A program made the translations under genes and the position numbers. From Ananas comosus (lineage: Eukaryota > Streptophyta > Magnoliopsida > Poales > Bromeliaceae): a DNA stretch of 64,000 bases. The notes under the pieces were generated by a model that worked only from the letters and a program-made list of their open reading frames with translations, was not told where the DNA came from and made no database searches. The stretch lies in the NCBI RefSeq assembly GCF_001540865.1, contig NC_033637.1:6011238-6075237 (forward strand), written 5' to 3'. Of the stretch, positions 22,001-34,043 are shown piece by piece. Every line of letters starts with the position of its first letter. Position 1 is the stretch's first letter.

Positions 22001-24299
22001 GGAATGCAAATTTAACAGAATTTCAAATTTGACTTTCAAGATCCAAATATGATGATTAGTTGAACTGATTAGAATGTACAGGGTCTATTGGGTCACATTC
22101 CAAGATGGATGAAACCATAAGCATATGTCAAAAAGTGTAGTAGTCTTAAGCTGTTGGATAGGCTAGGATGTTTTGGTTGTTCATTAATAAAGTAACCTAC
22201 CTATGTGAAAGTAAAGGCAGACCATCTATCAGCAGATGTGCTGGGAACCAGTGATTCCACAACCTTTTTACAATTTCTGCATTTGTTGAATTTTAACGCC
22301 CATTTCTAATCAGTGAGAATTATGTTTAAGACCTTTTTAGTCTATTCTTCACCATTTTCCAAATCAATGAAAATCGTGCAAAAGTCAATGTACTCCATAG
22401 AGAGAAAGGGGCTGTGCTGGTACCATACCATTGAAGAGTGAAATCTTGCCCCTGATCATGCCTCAAAGAAGGCAGTTCATGAGGAGTTCAGACATTCAGA
22501 TACACAAAGACAAACATGACAACTGGGGCACCATGCTAAGGATGGGCTGTTGTTTGGTTCCCTGCTCTTCTCTCAAGTAAATGTACAACTACCATTATGG
22601 ATCTTCAAGGTATGAAACCAGACTGATTTTCTAAATTTGTTCTAAACACTTTTAACTTATGCTCAATAACTCCAAAACTTCCATTACATGGATAATGAAA
22701 TCTGTTTGTTACTCTACTAATCAAAACAAAGATATTTTATCTCCTTTCAGCAGCTATTTTATTGGTTTAAAAGATCCAGAGTTGACCAAAACAAGAACGT
22801 CCGTACAATGACAGGGACATCGTAAGTTTAGTGGTTGTTAATACTTTATTTGCATTACAGTAACCTTTACACCTGAAGATCTTAATATACTTAATAAAAC
22901 TCTCATTGCCACCTGAAAAAGCCGCCTCCTGTTCATTCTCCCTTCATTAATTATCATAATGCCTTTCTCAGAAGGCCGAATGATTATTACCCTCAAAATA
23001 CTTCACCTTTTCAAGCACTAATGTCATTCCCCTAATGGTTATTCGCCAACTTGCAAATATCATTTTTCTCCTTCTTTGAAGCCTAGTTAATTCTAAAGTT
23101 CAATATTAAGGGCCTCTACTCATGCCCCTAATAAATCAACTAATGAGTACCCTTTGAGAAACAAGAAAAAATGCCAGATAACGTAGTCAAGCATCCAAAG
23201 AGGCTCTAAATTGAAAAGTCTCAAACCTAGTATCATTTATCCTTCCCTAGGATTCATTTTCTTCACTAGTTCATACTTTTCATGACATTGTTGTACTTAC
23301 GACTATGCAACTTAAAACATATTCCGTTGTCTTTTCTATTAATTGACCTCCTTCGTTCCCGTGTTGTACTGAGTGGTGCATAATATTTTTCCACACTAGT
23401 TTGTTAGACTAATGATGAAATGTAGTCTAATCTTATAACATAGTGGTATATAGTAAATTAATAAGTGAAAAACAAAAGCCAATCTATTGGTTCGCTCCTC
23501 AAGCATTTCCATATACGGTACAAGGAAATAAGCCGGACATAATATTATTGATTCCTAGAGCCATTCTAGCTAGTAGGACTTAGGTTAATAGGTCAAAAAA
23601 GGAGGAAGGATCACAGTCGAAGAAGGACGAGAAGGAGACAAGAGGGCTTCCTTAAATATGAGCACTCAGTGTTTGTCTTGAGAGAGAGAGAGAGAGAGAG
23701 AGCACGCAGGAAGGAAAGGAGAATCATTCCTACCTTCAGCAGGAGGAAACAGATGAAACAGATGCAGGAAGGGGACGATCCGCTTTCACTATTGTAGGAG
23801 CTAGGTACAATCCCTCTGCCTCATAAGGTTTTGAATTAGAGAACACAACTCTATCTCTATAATCTATTTCCTTTTTTTTGTGGGTGGGTGGGTAGGTGGG
23901 GGGGGGAGGTAAACATACAACAGGATGGGAAATGCATGCGCCCTGTCCATGTTCCCTCTTTGGATTGATCCACCATGCATCGGTATTCGTAACTAATCCA
24001 AAGGTCTTGACTCTTGAAGTAAAGTATTGAAAAAAAAAAGAAGAAGATAGATCTATGTATAAGTAATGTCACTATAGCGGAGGCAACGTGTAATGTTGTC
24101 CTTCCCATCCCCCTTTTCTGTTAGAGATTATGCCTCCTTTTTTATTGGTTTGGTCTATGCACCGGGTCTATGCAATAATAGACGGGATCTCAAGAGGATT
24201 CTTATTGGTGAATTCAAATTAAGTTGGACTCGGATCCGATTTTTTCATGCATAAGCTTAATTCATGTTAATTATGAATTGGAGTAGGATAAGGAGTTAG

Positions 24300-24370
<71 letters not shown>

Positions 24371-24592
24371 CTAGGTTGGAATACTATCAATAGCACCAAG
24401 CTATTGGTGCTATTAGTTTTTTAGCCCTTGGATTTAGAAATGTGCGATTGGGATGATGTGGGCCCCCTAGGGTTGAGTAGGTGGTTGGTTGAATAGTATA
24501 ATCTAACGGGTAAAAATAATCAAGAGGTTAAATCTAACGGTGGAAAACTTGATAGTACCAAACCATTGGTGCTATCGATAGTATCCCAGCCG

Positions 24593-24652
<60 letters not shown>

Positions 24653-26825
24653 ATGTGACCATAAGGATGGCGTCGTGTGGGAAAATTAATTAGCGTCGTC
24701 GGCTAATTAATTCACGGCGTCCGGGTGCCCGTATGACGGTAGTAGAGAGGCTAATTAATTAAGAAGAAAAGGTGGCCGGTTCTTGAAGCCGTACAGTAGT
24801 GCATCAATAGAAGGTGCACGGCTTCTGCATGCAACGACGGATTGAAGTTGGCGGCGGAGCGGCGGTTCTCGACCAAATTGCCTGAGCAGTTCGGATTCTT
24901 CGAAGCAACGGCATAAAGGATTTTGGTCAGAGTTTTCTACACTTCTCTAATTTGGTCTTCTTGGTTTTACGAAAAGCTTTTTCGGTATTTTCTTAGAGTT
25001 TTCGTTGAAACAAGAGAAAGGTGGGATTCACCATAAGGCTCTTGGTTTTTTTTTTTTTATCTAGAGAAAACATAAGGTGTAAGCTTGTACTTCTATTTCT
25101 TCATATAGTGGAATACATTCCTCTCACTCTCCCCGTGGACGTAAGCAATTGCGGAACCACATAAATCTTGATTTCTTCTTTCTGCATTTATTTCTTTTAC
25201 CGTTCGGTCGATTTTCTCTATTTTTCGTGTATCTTTGTTGGTAGCGCATGACGAACGATCCATCCGGTTCCTAACAAGTGGTATCAGAGCATAAGGTTCG
25301 CGCTACGTCAGGGATGTCGAATGTCTCGTCTTCTAAGTTTGAGGTGGAGAAATTTGACGGTAAAGGAAACTTCGGTCTCTAGCAGAGAAGAGTGAAAACT
25401 CTTCTGGTTCAACACGACCTTCATAAAGCGTTGCTCGGAAAATCGAAAAAGCCGGCATCGATGAGCGACGAAGATTGGGAGGAGATTGATATGCGGGCGG
25501 TTAATTCAATTATATTGTGCCTGGCAGATGAGGTGATGTACAACGTCATGGATGAAAAAACTACAGTCGACATGTGGAAAAGCTAGAGAAGTTGTACATA
25601 ACAAAAAGCCTCTCGAACATGCTGTACCTAAAACAAAAATTATATGGGCTACGCATGAAGGAAGGTACGGCAATAACGGAACACTTGAACACCTTTAATA
25701 AAATTATTGCAGATTTGCTCAGTATTAATGTCAAAGTTGACGAGGACGATAAGGCATTGATTTTTCTTACATCACTTCCGTCGTCCTACAATCACTTGGT
25801 GACCATCATACTGTACGGGAAGCAAACTCTAAAGATGGAAGATGTTACATCTACCCTTCTATCTAAGGAGATCAGGTTGCAAGCAAGTACCGAAGAAAGC
25901 AGTGCAGGTTTGGTCGTTAATGATACAAGTGGAGGAAGGGGACGATCAAGCGAACGTGATGCAGGTAAAGGAAGATCTCGTTCCAAGTCAAAATCGAAAA
26001 AGGTGAAGTGTTACTTCTGTAAGAAAGAGGGTCACGTGAAAAGAAACCGCGAGAAAAAGAAGGTTTGGCTGCGAAAACTAAATTCCTCTGCAAATACGGT
26101 GAGCGTAGCTAGCGACACTAGTCAGGATGTTTTCACGGTTACAACAGATTCTGAATCTCTCAATGCCTGGATATTGGATTCGGGTTGTTCTTATCAGATG
26201 ACTCCGAACAGGTCTTTATTTGATACCTATAAGTCTTGTGAAAGCGGTAGTGTTATGATGGGCAATCGCACTAGCTGCAAGATGGTCGGTATCGGAACAG
26301 TAAAAATAAAGATGTTTGATGGTGTGGTGAGAACAATGACGGATATGAGACACATTCCGGATCTTAGATTGAATTTGATATCGCTTCCTACTCTTGACTC
26401 TATTGGCTGTTCTATTAGCATTTCAGGTGAAGTCGTCAAGGTGAAAAAGAGTGCTATGGTAGTCCTGAAGGGAGAGAAGGAGGGGAATCTGTACAAACTG
26501 ATCGGTAAGCCGGTAACAGCAGAGAAGTCTAGGCATTCTCTAGACTTCGCTAACCTACATGACTATTAGTGTTGAGATACCTCAGGGAGAGGGGACAATA
26601 AGATGAGAGAGTAATGAAGTAAAAAAAGAAGTTAAGGTGTAGAATGTTAGAGATTATGCTTTCTTTTTTATTGATTTGGTCTATGCACCTGGTCTATGGA
26701 ATAATAGACAGGATCTCAAGAGAATTCTTATTGGTGGATTCAAATTAAGTTGGACTCGGATCCGATTTTTTCATGCATAAGCTTAATTCATGTTAATTAT
26801 GAATTGGAGTAGGATAAGGAGTTAG

Positions 26826-26879
<54 letters not shown>

Positions 26880-28539
26880 GTATATGTATCCATGGATGTG
26901 ACCGTACGGATGGCGTAGTGTGGGAAAATTAATTAGCGTTGTCGGCTAATTAATTCACGGTGTCCGGGTGCCCGTATGACAGTAGAAGAGAGACTAATTA
27001 ATTAAGAAGAAAAGGTGGCCGGTTCTTGAAGCCGTACGGTAGTGCATCAATAGAAGGTGCACAGCTTCCGCATGCAACGACGGATTAAAGTTGGCGGCGG
27101 AGCGGCGGTTCTCAACCAAATTGCCTGAGCGGTTCGGATTCTTTAAAGCAACGGCATAAAGGATTTTGGTCAGAGTTTTCTATACTTCTCTAATTTGGTC
27201 TTCTTGGTTTTACAAAAAACTTTTTCGGTATTTTCTTGGAGTTTTCGTTGGAATAAGAGAAAAGTGGGATTCACCATAAGGCTCTTGGTTTTTTTTATCT
27301 GGAGAAAACATATGGTGTAAGCTAAGCTTGTACTTCTATTTCTTTATATAGTGGAATATATCTCTCTCGCTCTCCCCGTGGACATAGGCAATTGCGGAAC
27401 AACGTAAATCTTGATTTCTTCTTTCTGCATTTATTTCTTTTACCGTTTAGTCGATTTTCTCTATTTTTCGTGCATCGTTGTTGGTAGCGCATGATGGACG
27501 ATCCATCCGGTTCCCAACACCTTCATCACTACCCTAAGCCATATATTTCCTCAAACTTTTCCTATACTTTAATTAGCTTCCTAGCAAACTAGGAAGTAGA
27601 AAGGGAGGAAAAAATGAAGTGGATGTTCTTATAAACAATAGTTGAATTTATCGATCAAAGAAGCGCAAGTCATAAAAAGAAGACAACAATGTATCAATTC
27701 TATAAGTTTACTACCAAAAATTGAACAGTAAACCAAAAGTAAAAGATTAATAAGAAGATTAAAAAAAAAATCTATAAAAACTCAATAGAGCATAAAATTC
27801 TCTATCTCCACTCAAACTTTCAATCGAAAAAGAAGTGCCACCCCAAATCTACATTTTGGACTAAACTACAACAATGTGCGCGAGAACCGCATAATGCTTT
27901 GAGCCAAATGGAGTGGCAATGGAAGCATACACTACAGAGATATACTTATCCATTTTCCGCTCTTACAATCACTAAAGAAAACAAAGTGAATTTTTGTTCC
28001 CATGATAATATCTCTTTCACTGAATACTGAATACAAAGCATTCTACCCGCAATCCCAAACGGAAGTCATATCATGCACTTGCAATAAATTACACAAAAAA
28101 TGGCACAAGAAAATATCAAACACCTCTCATTTATAGTGGTTAATCCAGAGGAGCACTACTTACCCGAATAGCACACGGCAATGACGGCGAGGTTGGCAGC
28201 GTATGTTGTGGCCGCGCTCGCTGGGCCCATCGCCTTTCGATGCTTCGACAGCAAGCCGTATCCTCCCCCAATGATCCCTAAAAATAAAAAGGGAAAAAAA
28301 ACAAAATTTGAACATAACAACATGAGATTCTTGAATCTAAGAACAAAGGGGGAGGGGAATTTGTTTGAATCTCAAGACAGGAGACAGTTAGAGCGTTCTA
28401 GAGAGTTCTAGAGAGTTCTGGAGAGTTCTAGAGAGTTCTAGAGACCGGCGAGGACGGTGGGGACGATGATGCGCTCCTTCCAAACTTCCGACGGCGGCGG
28501 CGGCGGCTTTCCGCCGGCGATCGTGTCGGCCGGAGACAT
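19016..28539 (-). CDS. Tim17/Tim22/Tim23-family membrane protein, 189 aa (4 exons)
   Basis: Minus-strand exons are 28539-28446, 28277-28164, 20197-20093 and 19272-19016 (TAA). All introns are phase 1 GT-AG. The protein starts MSPADTIAGGKPPPPPSE. Four Gly/Ala-rich hydrophobic stretches follow: IIVPTVLAGIIGGGYGLL, SAATTYAANLAVIAVCYSG, FMNSVVGGFASGALLGRVQG and LGAVRYAIIFAAAGTAVDFA. A charged tail ends RTFGKMNKEDC. The spaced small-residue helices are those of the Tim17/22/23/PMP24 family (mitochondrial inner-membrane translocases and organelle relatives). I cannot say which subfamily or organelle; it is not one of the core Tim17/22/23 sequences I know. Intron 2 is 7966 bp and holds a defective Copia element. 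Confidence 0.9.
20198..24118. other. TIM gene intron 2, right part
   Basis: No exon or convincing gene lies here. It contains a (GA)n microsatellite at 23681-23702, a G run near 23890-23907, and moderately AT-rich unique sequence. Scattered 'gatttgaatttg' and 'ggattcggattcg' motifs at 21480-21910 may be an old transposon that cannot be bounded. Confidence 0.4.
24119..25276 (+). repeat. Left LTR (with MITE insertion)
   Basis: Begins TG and ends CA. It is longer than its partner because a 228-bp MITE sits in its TA microsatellite (24304-24367 and 24596-24650). Shared blocks include TTGGACTCGGATCCGATTTT, the 'cggcggagcggcggttctc' region and the end 'gatccatccggttc'. Confidence 0.9.
24368..24595. 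mobile_element. MITE in the TA run of the left LTR (family C)
   Basis: The ends are GAACTAGGTTGGAATACTAT and, inverted, GTCCGGCTGGGATACTAT, followed inward by 'agcaccaa'. (TA)n flanks both sides. The right LTR has an uninterrupted TA run at the same place, so insertion came after the retrotransposon. Related termini are found at 1-98, 44254-44793 and 61325-61512. Confidence 0.82.
25279..25290 (+). other. Primer binding site (initiator Met tRNA)
   Basis: TGGTATCAGAGC, two bases after the left LTR, is complementary to the 3' end of plant initiator methionine tRNA, the standard first-strand primer for Copia elements. Confidence 0.92.
25314..26569 (+). pseudogene. Copia gag and protease start, broken
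   Basis: From the ATG at 25314 the frame runs SNVSSSKFEVEKFDGKGNFG to an in-frame TAG at 25380, then continues VKTLLVQHDLHKALLGKSK. A frameshift near 25575 moves to a second frame, LEKLYITKSLSNMLYLKQKL, with the UBN2-type gag region. A zinc knuckle CYFCKKEGHVKRN follows, in which the last Cys is Arg. The protease start is WILDSGCSYQMTPNR, and the copy ends near SRHSLDFANLHDY. It has gag and part of protease only, with at least two disabling changes, so it is not functional. Confidence 0.9.
26645..27519 (+). repeat. Right LTR
   Basis: 875 bp, TG...CA, matching the left LTR apart from the MITE and point changes. A TA microsatellite is at about 26828-26876. The bases before it (AAAAAAAGAAG, then TTAAGGTGTAGAA) are a weak polypurine tract. 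Confidence 0.88.
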
Positions 28540-28599
28540 GCGATGCGACCGCGCCGGCTCGGAGAGGAGAGCGCAGGGAAGGGAGCACTCGTAAATTGT

Positions 28600-29159
28600 A
28601 GGTGAAAAATGTATAGAAACCCCTTCGACTGTAGGAAATTATGAAAACCTTCTCTCAACTGTGGATAAAATATAGGCTAAATTACAGAAACTCCTTATTA
28701 ATATCTTTTTTTTATTTTTTCTCTTCAACATTTTACTATCTATAATTTATTTTTTCAAAAAATCAAAAAATATTCACTTCGACCCCGCAATCAATATTTC
28801 ATCCGAATTCGAAGCATTCATAAATCTATATTTGAAAACTGCATAGAAATTTAAAAGCACCATTTTTTCAATCTTTTACTTGCAAATTTTTTAAAACAAA
28901 TTATAATTTATTACTAAGTTTGATGCATTATAAGCTAGTTAGCAAAAAAAAATATTAATAACCTTTTCTTTAACACACCAAATTAATTATATAGAATTAG
29001 TATTTAAAAAATTAGAAACATTTGCGGTGCGAATTGAGACATAATGGGATGGTCTTCAAAAACGTCCCCAATCTTAATTAGCATGAAAAATTAGACGCGA
29101 GGTGTAGATCATAAAAGTTTCATAGAGAAAACTATAGACAAATTACAATAAAATCAAAT
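28600..29159. other. AT-rich DNA upstream of the TIM gene
   Basis: No gene. The first 100 bases upstream of the TIM start should be its promoter, but no clear TATA box was found. Motifs such as 'gaaaccccttcgactgtagg' and 'aactgtggataaaa' resemble a decayed MITE. Confidence 0.35.
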
Positions 29160-29335
29160 TCTTTTTTCTTTTTTCCTTTTTGAGGGAAAACAGATGCTAT
29201 GGCGATTTTATTCAATTAATCGATGGTACAGACTGCATAAACTCATTAACAGAAGACAAAAAAAAAAAGAATACTTTTTACTAGTAAGTCCCCAATTAGC
29301 TAACCGATCTGCGACTACATCATTTTTTAGAAAAT
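29160..29335 (-). mobile_element. LINE 3'-end fragment (RNase H tail)
   Basis: The minus strand reads KNDVVADRLANWGLTSKKYS and ends a little further at SINE-like ...SVPSIN followed by a stop, then a short 3' UTR and an A-rich tail. VADRLANWG is the typical end of the RNase H domain in plant L1-like LINEs. Only about 175 bp survive, so this is a severely 5'-truncated insertion. Confidence 0.65.
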
Positions 29336-29339
29336 CTTA

Positions 29340-30220
29340 GATATCGTTTGGTTCGGGAATAAGCAAAGAATGGCTATTCCAGGAATAGATATAAATTGAG
29401 GTATAAGCAGGGATTAGATCAATTTTGCGTTTGGATGAAAATTAGGTTATTTCTGGGAATAAAAAAAATAGCGTTTTGTTAGGTAAGATGGAATAAGAAA
29501 GATAGTAGATTTTTATAAATAAAAAATAATGATANTCAAATTTAAAATTACAATTTAAATTTAAATTTGAATCCATAAATTTAATTTAAGTTTGAAATAA
29601 AATTTGAATAAACTTTATATAAATTAAAATTTAATTTAAATTCAAATTCATAAGTTAGATTCAAAATACTTGATTAAATTTTAATTTTTAATTTAAGTTC
29701 AAATTAAAATTTAAAATTATATATTTAATTTTTAAAATTTAACTTATATTTTAATTTAAAAAGTTGAAAAAATAAATTTAATCCGAATAAATATCCATTC
29801 CGTCCGGATTCAACTTTCAATCCGGCCTCCTAGGCCGGATTGAAAAAAGAGGTGATTGGGGCATTCCCATTCCATTCGGGAATCGAAATCGGAATGGGAC
29901 TCCCGCGTACCAAGCACCCACAAACAGATTCACCATTCCGATTCCGATTCCATGGTGAAAAAGAAGCGAACCAAACACGCACTATATTTATATAATTTAG
30001 TTTTAATTCAATTTATAATTTTAATTAAGTTTGAAATTAAATATTGGAATAGCACTATTCCACCAAAATAGTGGAATAGCAAATCTCTTGCTATCCCGGA
30101 ATAATCGGGAATAGCAAGGTTTGATCGGAATAAAATATCCTGGCCAAATTTCTTCCTGTTTGGCAAAATAGCGGGGATAACTTTTGTTATCCCCGCTTAT
30201 CCCCTGAACCAAACGGAACC
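29340..30220. mobile_element. PIF/Harbinger-like element, 881 bp, TSD TTA
   Basis: The left end is GATATCGTTTGGTTCGGGAA. The inverted right end is AGGTTCCGTTTGGTTCAGGG. TTA flanks both sides (29337-29339 and 30221-30223). GGAATAAG / CTTATCCC sub-terminal motifs repeat. The centre is made of AAATTT-type AT-rich DNA and includes an N at 29535. A second inner inverted pair, GGAATGG/CCATTCC, lies at 29855-29955. No ORF. Confidence 0.7.
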
Positions 30221-30224
30221 TTAA

Positions 30225-30480
30225 AGTCCATCCACCGTTGAAGTATTTAAATCTCCATGTAAAAATCTATAGCTCAGTAATTCTTGTCTGAACTTCAGAC
30301 GTTAGCGAATCTGAATGATAATATCTAAGGTACAAAGCGTTTCTAGAAAATTTCCAAGTCCATCTAAAATTGAAGTATTTGAATCTCTATGTAAAAGTTC
30401 ACATCTCTATGATACTTTTTCGAGTTTCGACGATCAGTGAATTTGAACTATAATTTCTAAGGTGCAAAGCAAATTCGTTT
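30225..30480. repeat. Diverged tandem repeat, two units of ~130 bp
   Basis: Both units start 'agtccatc.a' and carry GAAGTATTT.AATCTC.ATGT, and both end with 'atttctaaggt.caaagc'-like sequence. The first runs from about 30225, the second from about 30356. They differ at many positions. No element ends were recognised. Confidence 0.6.
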
Positions 30481-30889
30481 TTCTCTACCTTGGACAACCA
30501 CAAAACTAAATTTGATACCAATATCTTATTTTAAGGATAGGTATAAATTCAGATATATGCAGAAAGTAAAGTAAATTTTTATTTATATAATAATTTATGA
30601 ATAAATAAGAATAAAAAAATAGTGTAAATAGAAACTGTTTATTTCAGGAATAAATATAAGTTCGAATATAAATAGGAACTAGAGTAAATTTTGTTAGGAC
30701 GATAATTTAGGAATAAGTAAAAATAAAGAAAATAGTATTTTGATGATTAAAAAAAAAAGAAAAAAAAAGAAACAGCGGGTAATTATATTTTTCAAATACC
30801 AAAAATACTCCGCACTTTAAACCTCTATTTTCAAAAATTGTCACTCATCCTCCTCCACCTCTTCCTCTGCATCTTCTCCTTCTCCATTA

Positions 30890-31024
30890 ATGGCAAAGGA
30901 CGACGAAGAAGAGAAGCTGAAGGCGATTCTGAGGGTAGGGGCGGAAGAGTACTTGGCCTCCGCCACCGTAGCCTCTTTCGAGCCGCTCCTCCCGCTCCTG
31001 CGCGGTCCCATGCTCTTCCCTTTT
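30890..31024 (+). pseudogene. Possible 5' fragment of an unidentified gene
   Basis: An ATG in a good context (TTAATGGCAAAGG) opens MAKDDEEEKLKAILRVGAEE and continues YLASATVASFEPLLPLLRGP. The sequence is GC-rich against AT-rich flanks and preceded by a CT-rich leader, like a true plant first exon. After 31019 it runs into a poly-T tract and transposon-like DNA, with no splice donor that leads anywhere visible. I do not recognise the product. It could be a gene interrupted by the insertion, or a fragment captured by a transposon. Confidence 0.4.
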
Positions 31025-31109
31025 TTTTTTTTTTTGTTTGGGTACAAAAAGAAGGAATAAGGTCTTATTCCCTTCATCCCCCTCTTGTACCCTAACCAGA
31101 GTGATAGAG

Positions 31110-31800
31110 TAAACGCAGAGGCATTGTTTGGCTCGAGAATAAGGGGGGAATAAGTACTTGTTCGTATTTTTGTTCCCGTTTGATATCCGAGAACAGTAGT
31201 TCTTAAGTTTTTGAAATAAAGCTGTAACTGCTGTTCCACTTTTTTTTCTGAAACAATCTTGTTCCCAAATAGGAACAACGTTAATTAAAATCTAAATTTA
31301 AATTTAATTATGATATTAAACCATTAATTAATCTAACTAATATATTTAAATCATTATTTGTTATTTAAATAATAAAATAATTAATTAATTTATTATTTAT
31401 AATTAATTATTAATAATTTAATGTATTTGTTTATAAACTAATATTTATATTGATCCACCATTAATATTTTATTAATCTAATTAATTTTTTTTTTACTAGT
31501 TATATAGCTAAAATAATTTACTACCTAATTAAAAAGTTAAATTATTTTTATAATAATTAATTAATTAATATATTTTTATTATCTTNCTAAAATAATTTAC
31601 TAACCATCCAAATACTATTTATCTTATTTTTAGGAGTAACTTAATTTTCATCCAAACGCAAAATTGGTTTAGTTACTATTTATCTTATTTTTAGGAGTAA
31701 CTCAATTTTCATCCAAACGCAAAATTAGTTTAGTTAATGTTTATATTTATTACTGAAATAAAAAATTCTTACTTAAATCCGAACCAAATGTAACCAGATG
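31110..31800. mobile_element. PIF/hAT-like AT-rich element with internal duplication
   Basis: The left end GGCATTGTTTGGCTCGAGAA and inverted right end GGTTACATTTGGTTCGGATT form imperfect TIRs. A ~58-bp block containing ATTTATCTTATTTTTAGGAG is duplicated in tandem at about 31613-31670 and 31671-31728, just after the N at 31586. The exact ends and TSD are not certain. Confidence 0.5.
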
Positions 31801-32307
31801 GAATTAAATATTAATAATTTTGCCCTATTAGGTTGCAAAACGCCCACAAGTGAGAAAGAGCGACCAACTAGCGAAAACTTTAAAAGTTAGGAAAGCAAAG
31901 CTACCAAGAATATAAAAGGGTAATTTTATAGAGATATAATAACAGGGTTTTTTTTTTGTGACCAAGTTTGTAGAATTTTTTAATTTTAAGAATAGGCATA
32001 TGATAGTTTTATTTATAAAACAAGATTTAAGCGGTGAATGATTTATAATATTTAGAAAGCGATAAATTTTTTTTAGCGCTTTTACTAAATTTATATTATT
32101 TTTATATCTGAATTTTGAAAGATGTATAATATTAGATCTTAAAAGTAATTGCAATATTAGAACTAATTACTGGTAGAATGTATCGGTTCATTATATTTTT
32201 TTTTACTTTTATTGTTTTGTTGAGAATTTGTATCTGCAAGCTATCCTAGATTAAAATAAATAAATTAAATCTTTGTAATGTCTACGTGGCGTTCTATAAT
32301 TTTTAGG
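31801..32307. other. AT-rich intergenic DNA
   Basis: Nothing supportable was seen apart from short A/T runs. Confidence 0.35.
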
Positions 32308-32730
32308 ATTAATTACATACGGGTTCATGCAAACATAGTAAATTATAAATATATTCATACATAGTTTAACTTTCATATGTTGTTTCTATAAAAGTACTGA
32401 TATTTTCAAATATGTCCCGACCGTTAGAAATTGTTAGAAAAATATAATTAATAATAGATTAAATATTTAATAATAGTTAGCTAATGAGATGAATTGATTT
32501 TTTTATCCCTCTTCAATTAACAGTTGAAATTTTTGAAGGGACATATTTGTGATGATAAAAAAGTCATTTCACTTATAAAATAGATATTACTTTAATGGTA
32601 ACAAATCAGAAGAACATATTTGAAAATATAAGAAATTTTATAGGAATAATATATAAAAGTTGAACTTTGTAGAGATATATTTATAATTTACTATATTTAA
32701 AGGGATCTGTATGAAGTTAACCTAATTTTT
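32308..32730. mobile_element. Foldback MITE (family B relative)
   Basis: The left end GGATTAATTACATACGGGTT is an imperfect inverse of the right end (AAGGGATCTGTATGAAGTTAACC). Inner arms pair 'atagtaaattataaatatat' with its complement. TAATTTTTA-like 9-bp sequences flank it, an imperfect TSD. The layout and inner motif 'ccgttagaaa.tgttagaaaaata' also occur at 60823-61310. Confidence 0.6.
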
Positions 32731-32799
32731 TAATACTTATTTGGATTGTTTGGTATCCTAGCAAAACTACAAATAAATGGAGAGTTAGTTGGGTGGCAA

Positions 32800-33515
32800 T
32801 TACATCATTGGTTCTCGACCATTATTATGATTTTTTTTTTATTTGGGGTCCTAATAATTTTTTTTGATTAATTAATTCTCCAAATTTCACAAATTTTTTT
32901 AAATTTGGTCCCTATCTTAGTATCTTTTATACTTCTGCTATAATTTTTAGTGAAAGTTAACGCTTGTACCCCCACAGATCAAAAACTTGGTCGGTAAAAA
33001 TTTACACCGACACCCTCTTCTATAGGCTATTTCGAAATGGACTCCCAAATCCTATGATTTTTTTTTTTCCCGTTGAGACCCTCAACTTCAATTTGTTTTT
33101 TTTGAGTTGTTTAGATAAAAAGTTTAACAAATTTAATGATTCTATTAGTTTAACAGTTAATTAATTTAGTTTATCTACCAATAAATAATTTAAATTTAAT
33201 AATATTATCAATGAATTTGTAAAATCTCAAATTATTTTGATTAAAATTACTTTAAATCGACAAACTCAAAATTTAACGAAGTCTTTAATAAAAAAAAAAA
33301 ATTATTGAAGTTGAGGGATCATTTTAAAAAGGCCTATTGTTGAGGGGGTGTCCATACATTTGTACCTTGCCTTCTGTTAAATATAATGTAACTACAAGTA
33401 GCAGGGACGGAATTGGGAAAACCTATAAAAGTTAGGGACTGAGCTGAAAAAAAAAATCATTTAGGAACCCAATTGAAAATCTAAAAAAAGTTGGAGGCCA
33501 TTGGTGTAATTAACT
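32800..33515. mobile_element. Foldback element with long imperfect TIRs
   Basis: AATTACATCATTGGTTCTCG on the left faces 'gaggccattggtgtaatt' on the right. Inside, CGACACCCTC and GAGGGGGTGTCC also face each other. The arms are about 250 bp with T/A runs of different length. No TSD was confirmed and no ORF is present. Confidence 0.55.
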
Positions 33516-33582
33516 TATGTAAGCTCGAAGTAAATTTGAGAAGGAAGAAGATACAAATTTGCTGCCACGTATTAATTTTTAT

Positions 33583-33929
33583 AGGATAAACTTTAAATAC
33601 CACCCTTGTGGTTTCGCACTCTCTCACTTTAATATTTTATAGTTTAAAGTGTATCAATTTCATATCTTGTGGTTTCATTTTTTTTTTTCCTTAAATTTTT
33701 TTTATCGTTAAATCAGTGACAAAGTTAAACCTAAAAAGTATTAAAGTAAATATTCGAAAACCTAGGTGGGGTATCTAAAGTTTTTTGTATATAATTTAAC
33801 AAAATATTAACGGAGGAGCTAACGAAAAGAGAAAAGTAAAACCACAGGATACTAAATTGATATACTTTAAACCACAGAATATTAAAATGAGAAAATGCGA
33901 AACCACATGGGTGATATTTAAAATTTATC
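33583..33929. mobile_element. Mutator-type MITE, 347 bp (family A, copy 3)
   Basis: It starts AGGATAAACTTTAAATACCA and ends GATATTTAAAATTTATC. The interior has 'ttgtggtttcgcactctctcac' and its inverted partner. The flanking nine bases are AATTTTTAT and TATTTTTAT, one mismatch. Confidence 0.78.
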
Positions 33930-34043
33930 TATTTTTATATATTATATTAAAAAGTTAATTTAATTTTATTTTTTTATAAATTTGAATCTATTTTAGGCCC
34001 CGTGCAGCTTAGTTTGTTATTGAGATCTATTTAACGCTATTAG

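Larger units (their letters stand above)
24119..27519 (+). mobile_element. Defective Ty1/Copia LTR retrotransposon in TIM intron 2
   Basis: Two long direct repeats begin TGTTAGAGATTATG and end CCNAACA: the left LTR at 24119-25276 (1158 bp including a MITE) and the right LTR at 26645-27519 (875 bp). Behind the left LTR, TGGTATCAGAGC at 25279-25290 is the initiator-methionine tRNA primer site of Copia elements. The inside is only 1368 bp: gag and the start of protease. Integrase, reverse transcriptase and RNase H are missing. The LTRs differ at 8 of the first 97 bases, so it is old. The flanking five bases (TTTTC / CCTTC) do not match well. It lies antisense to its host gene. Confidence 0.9.
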
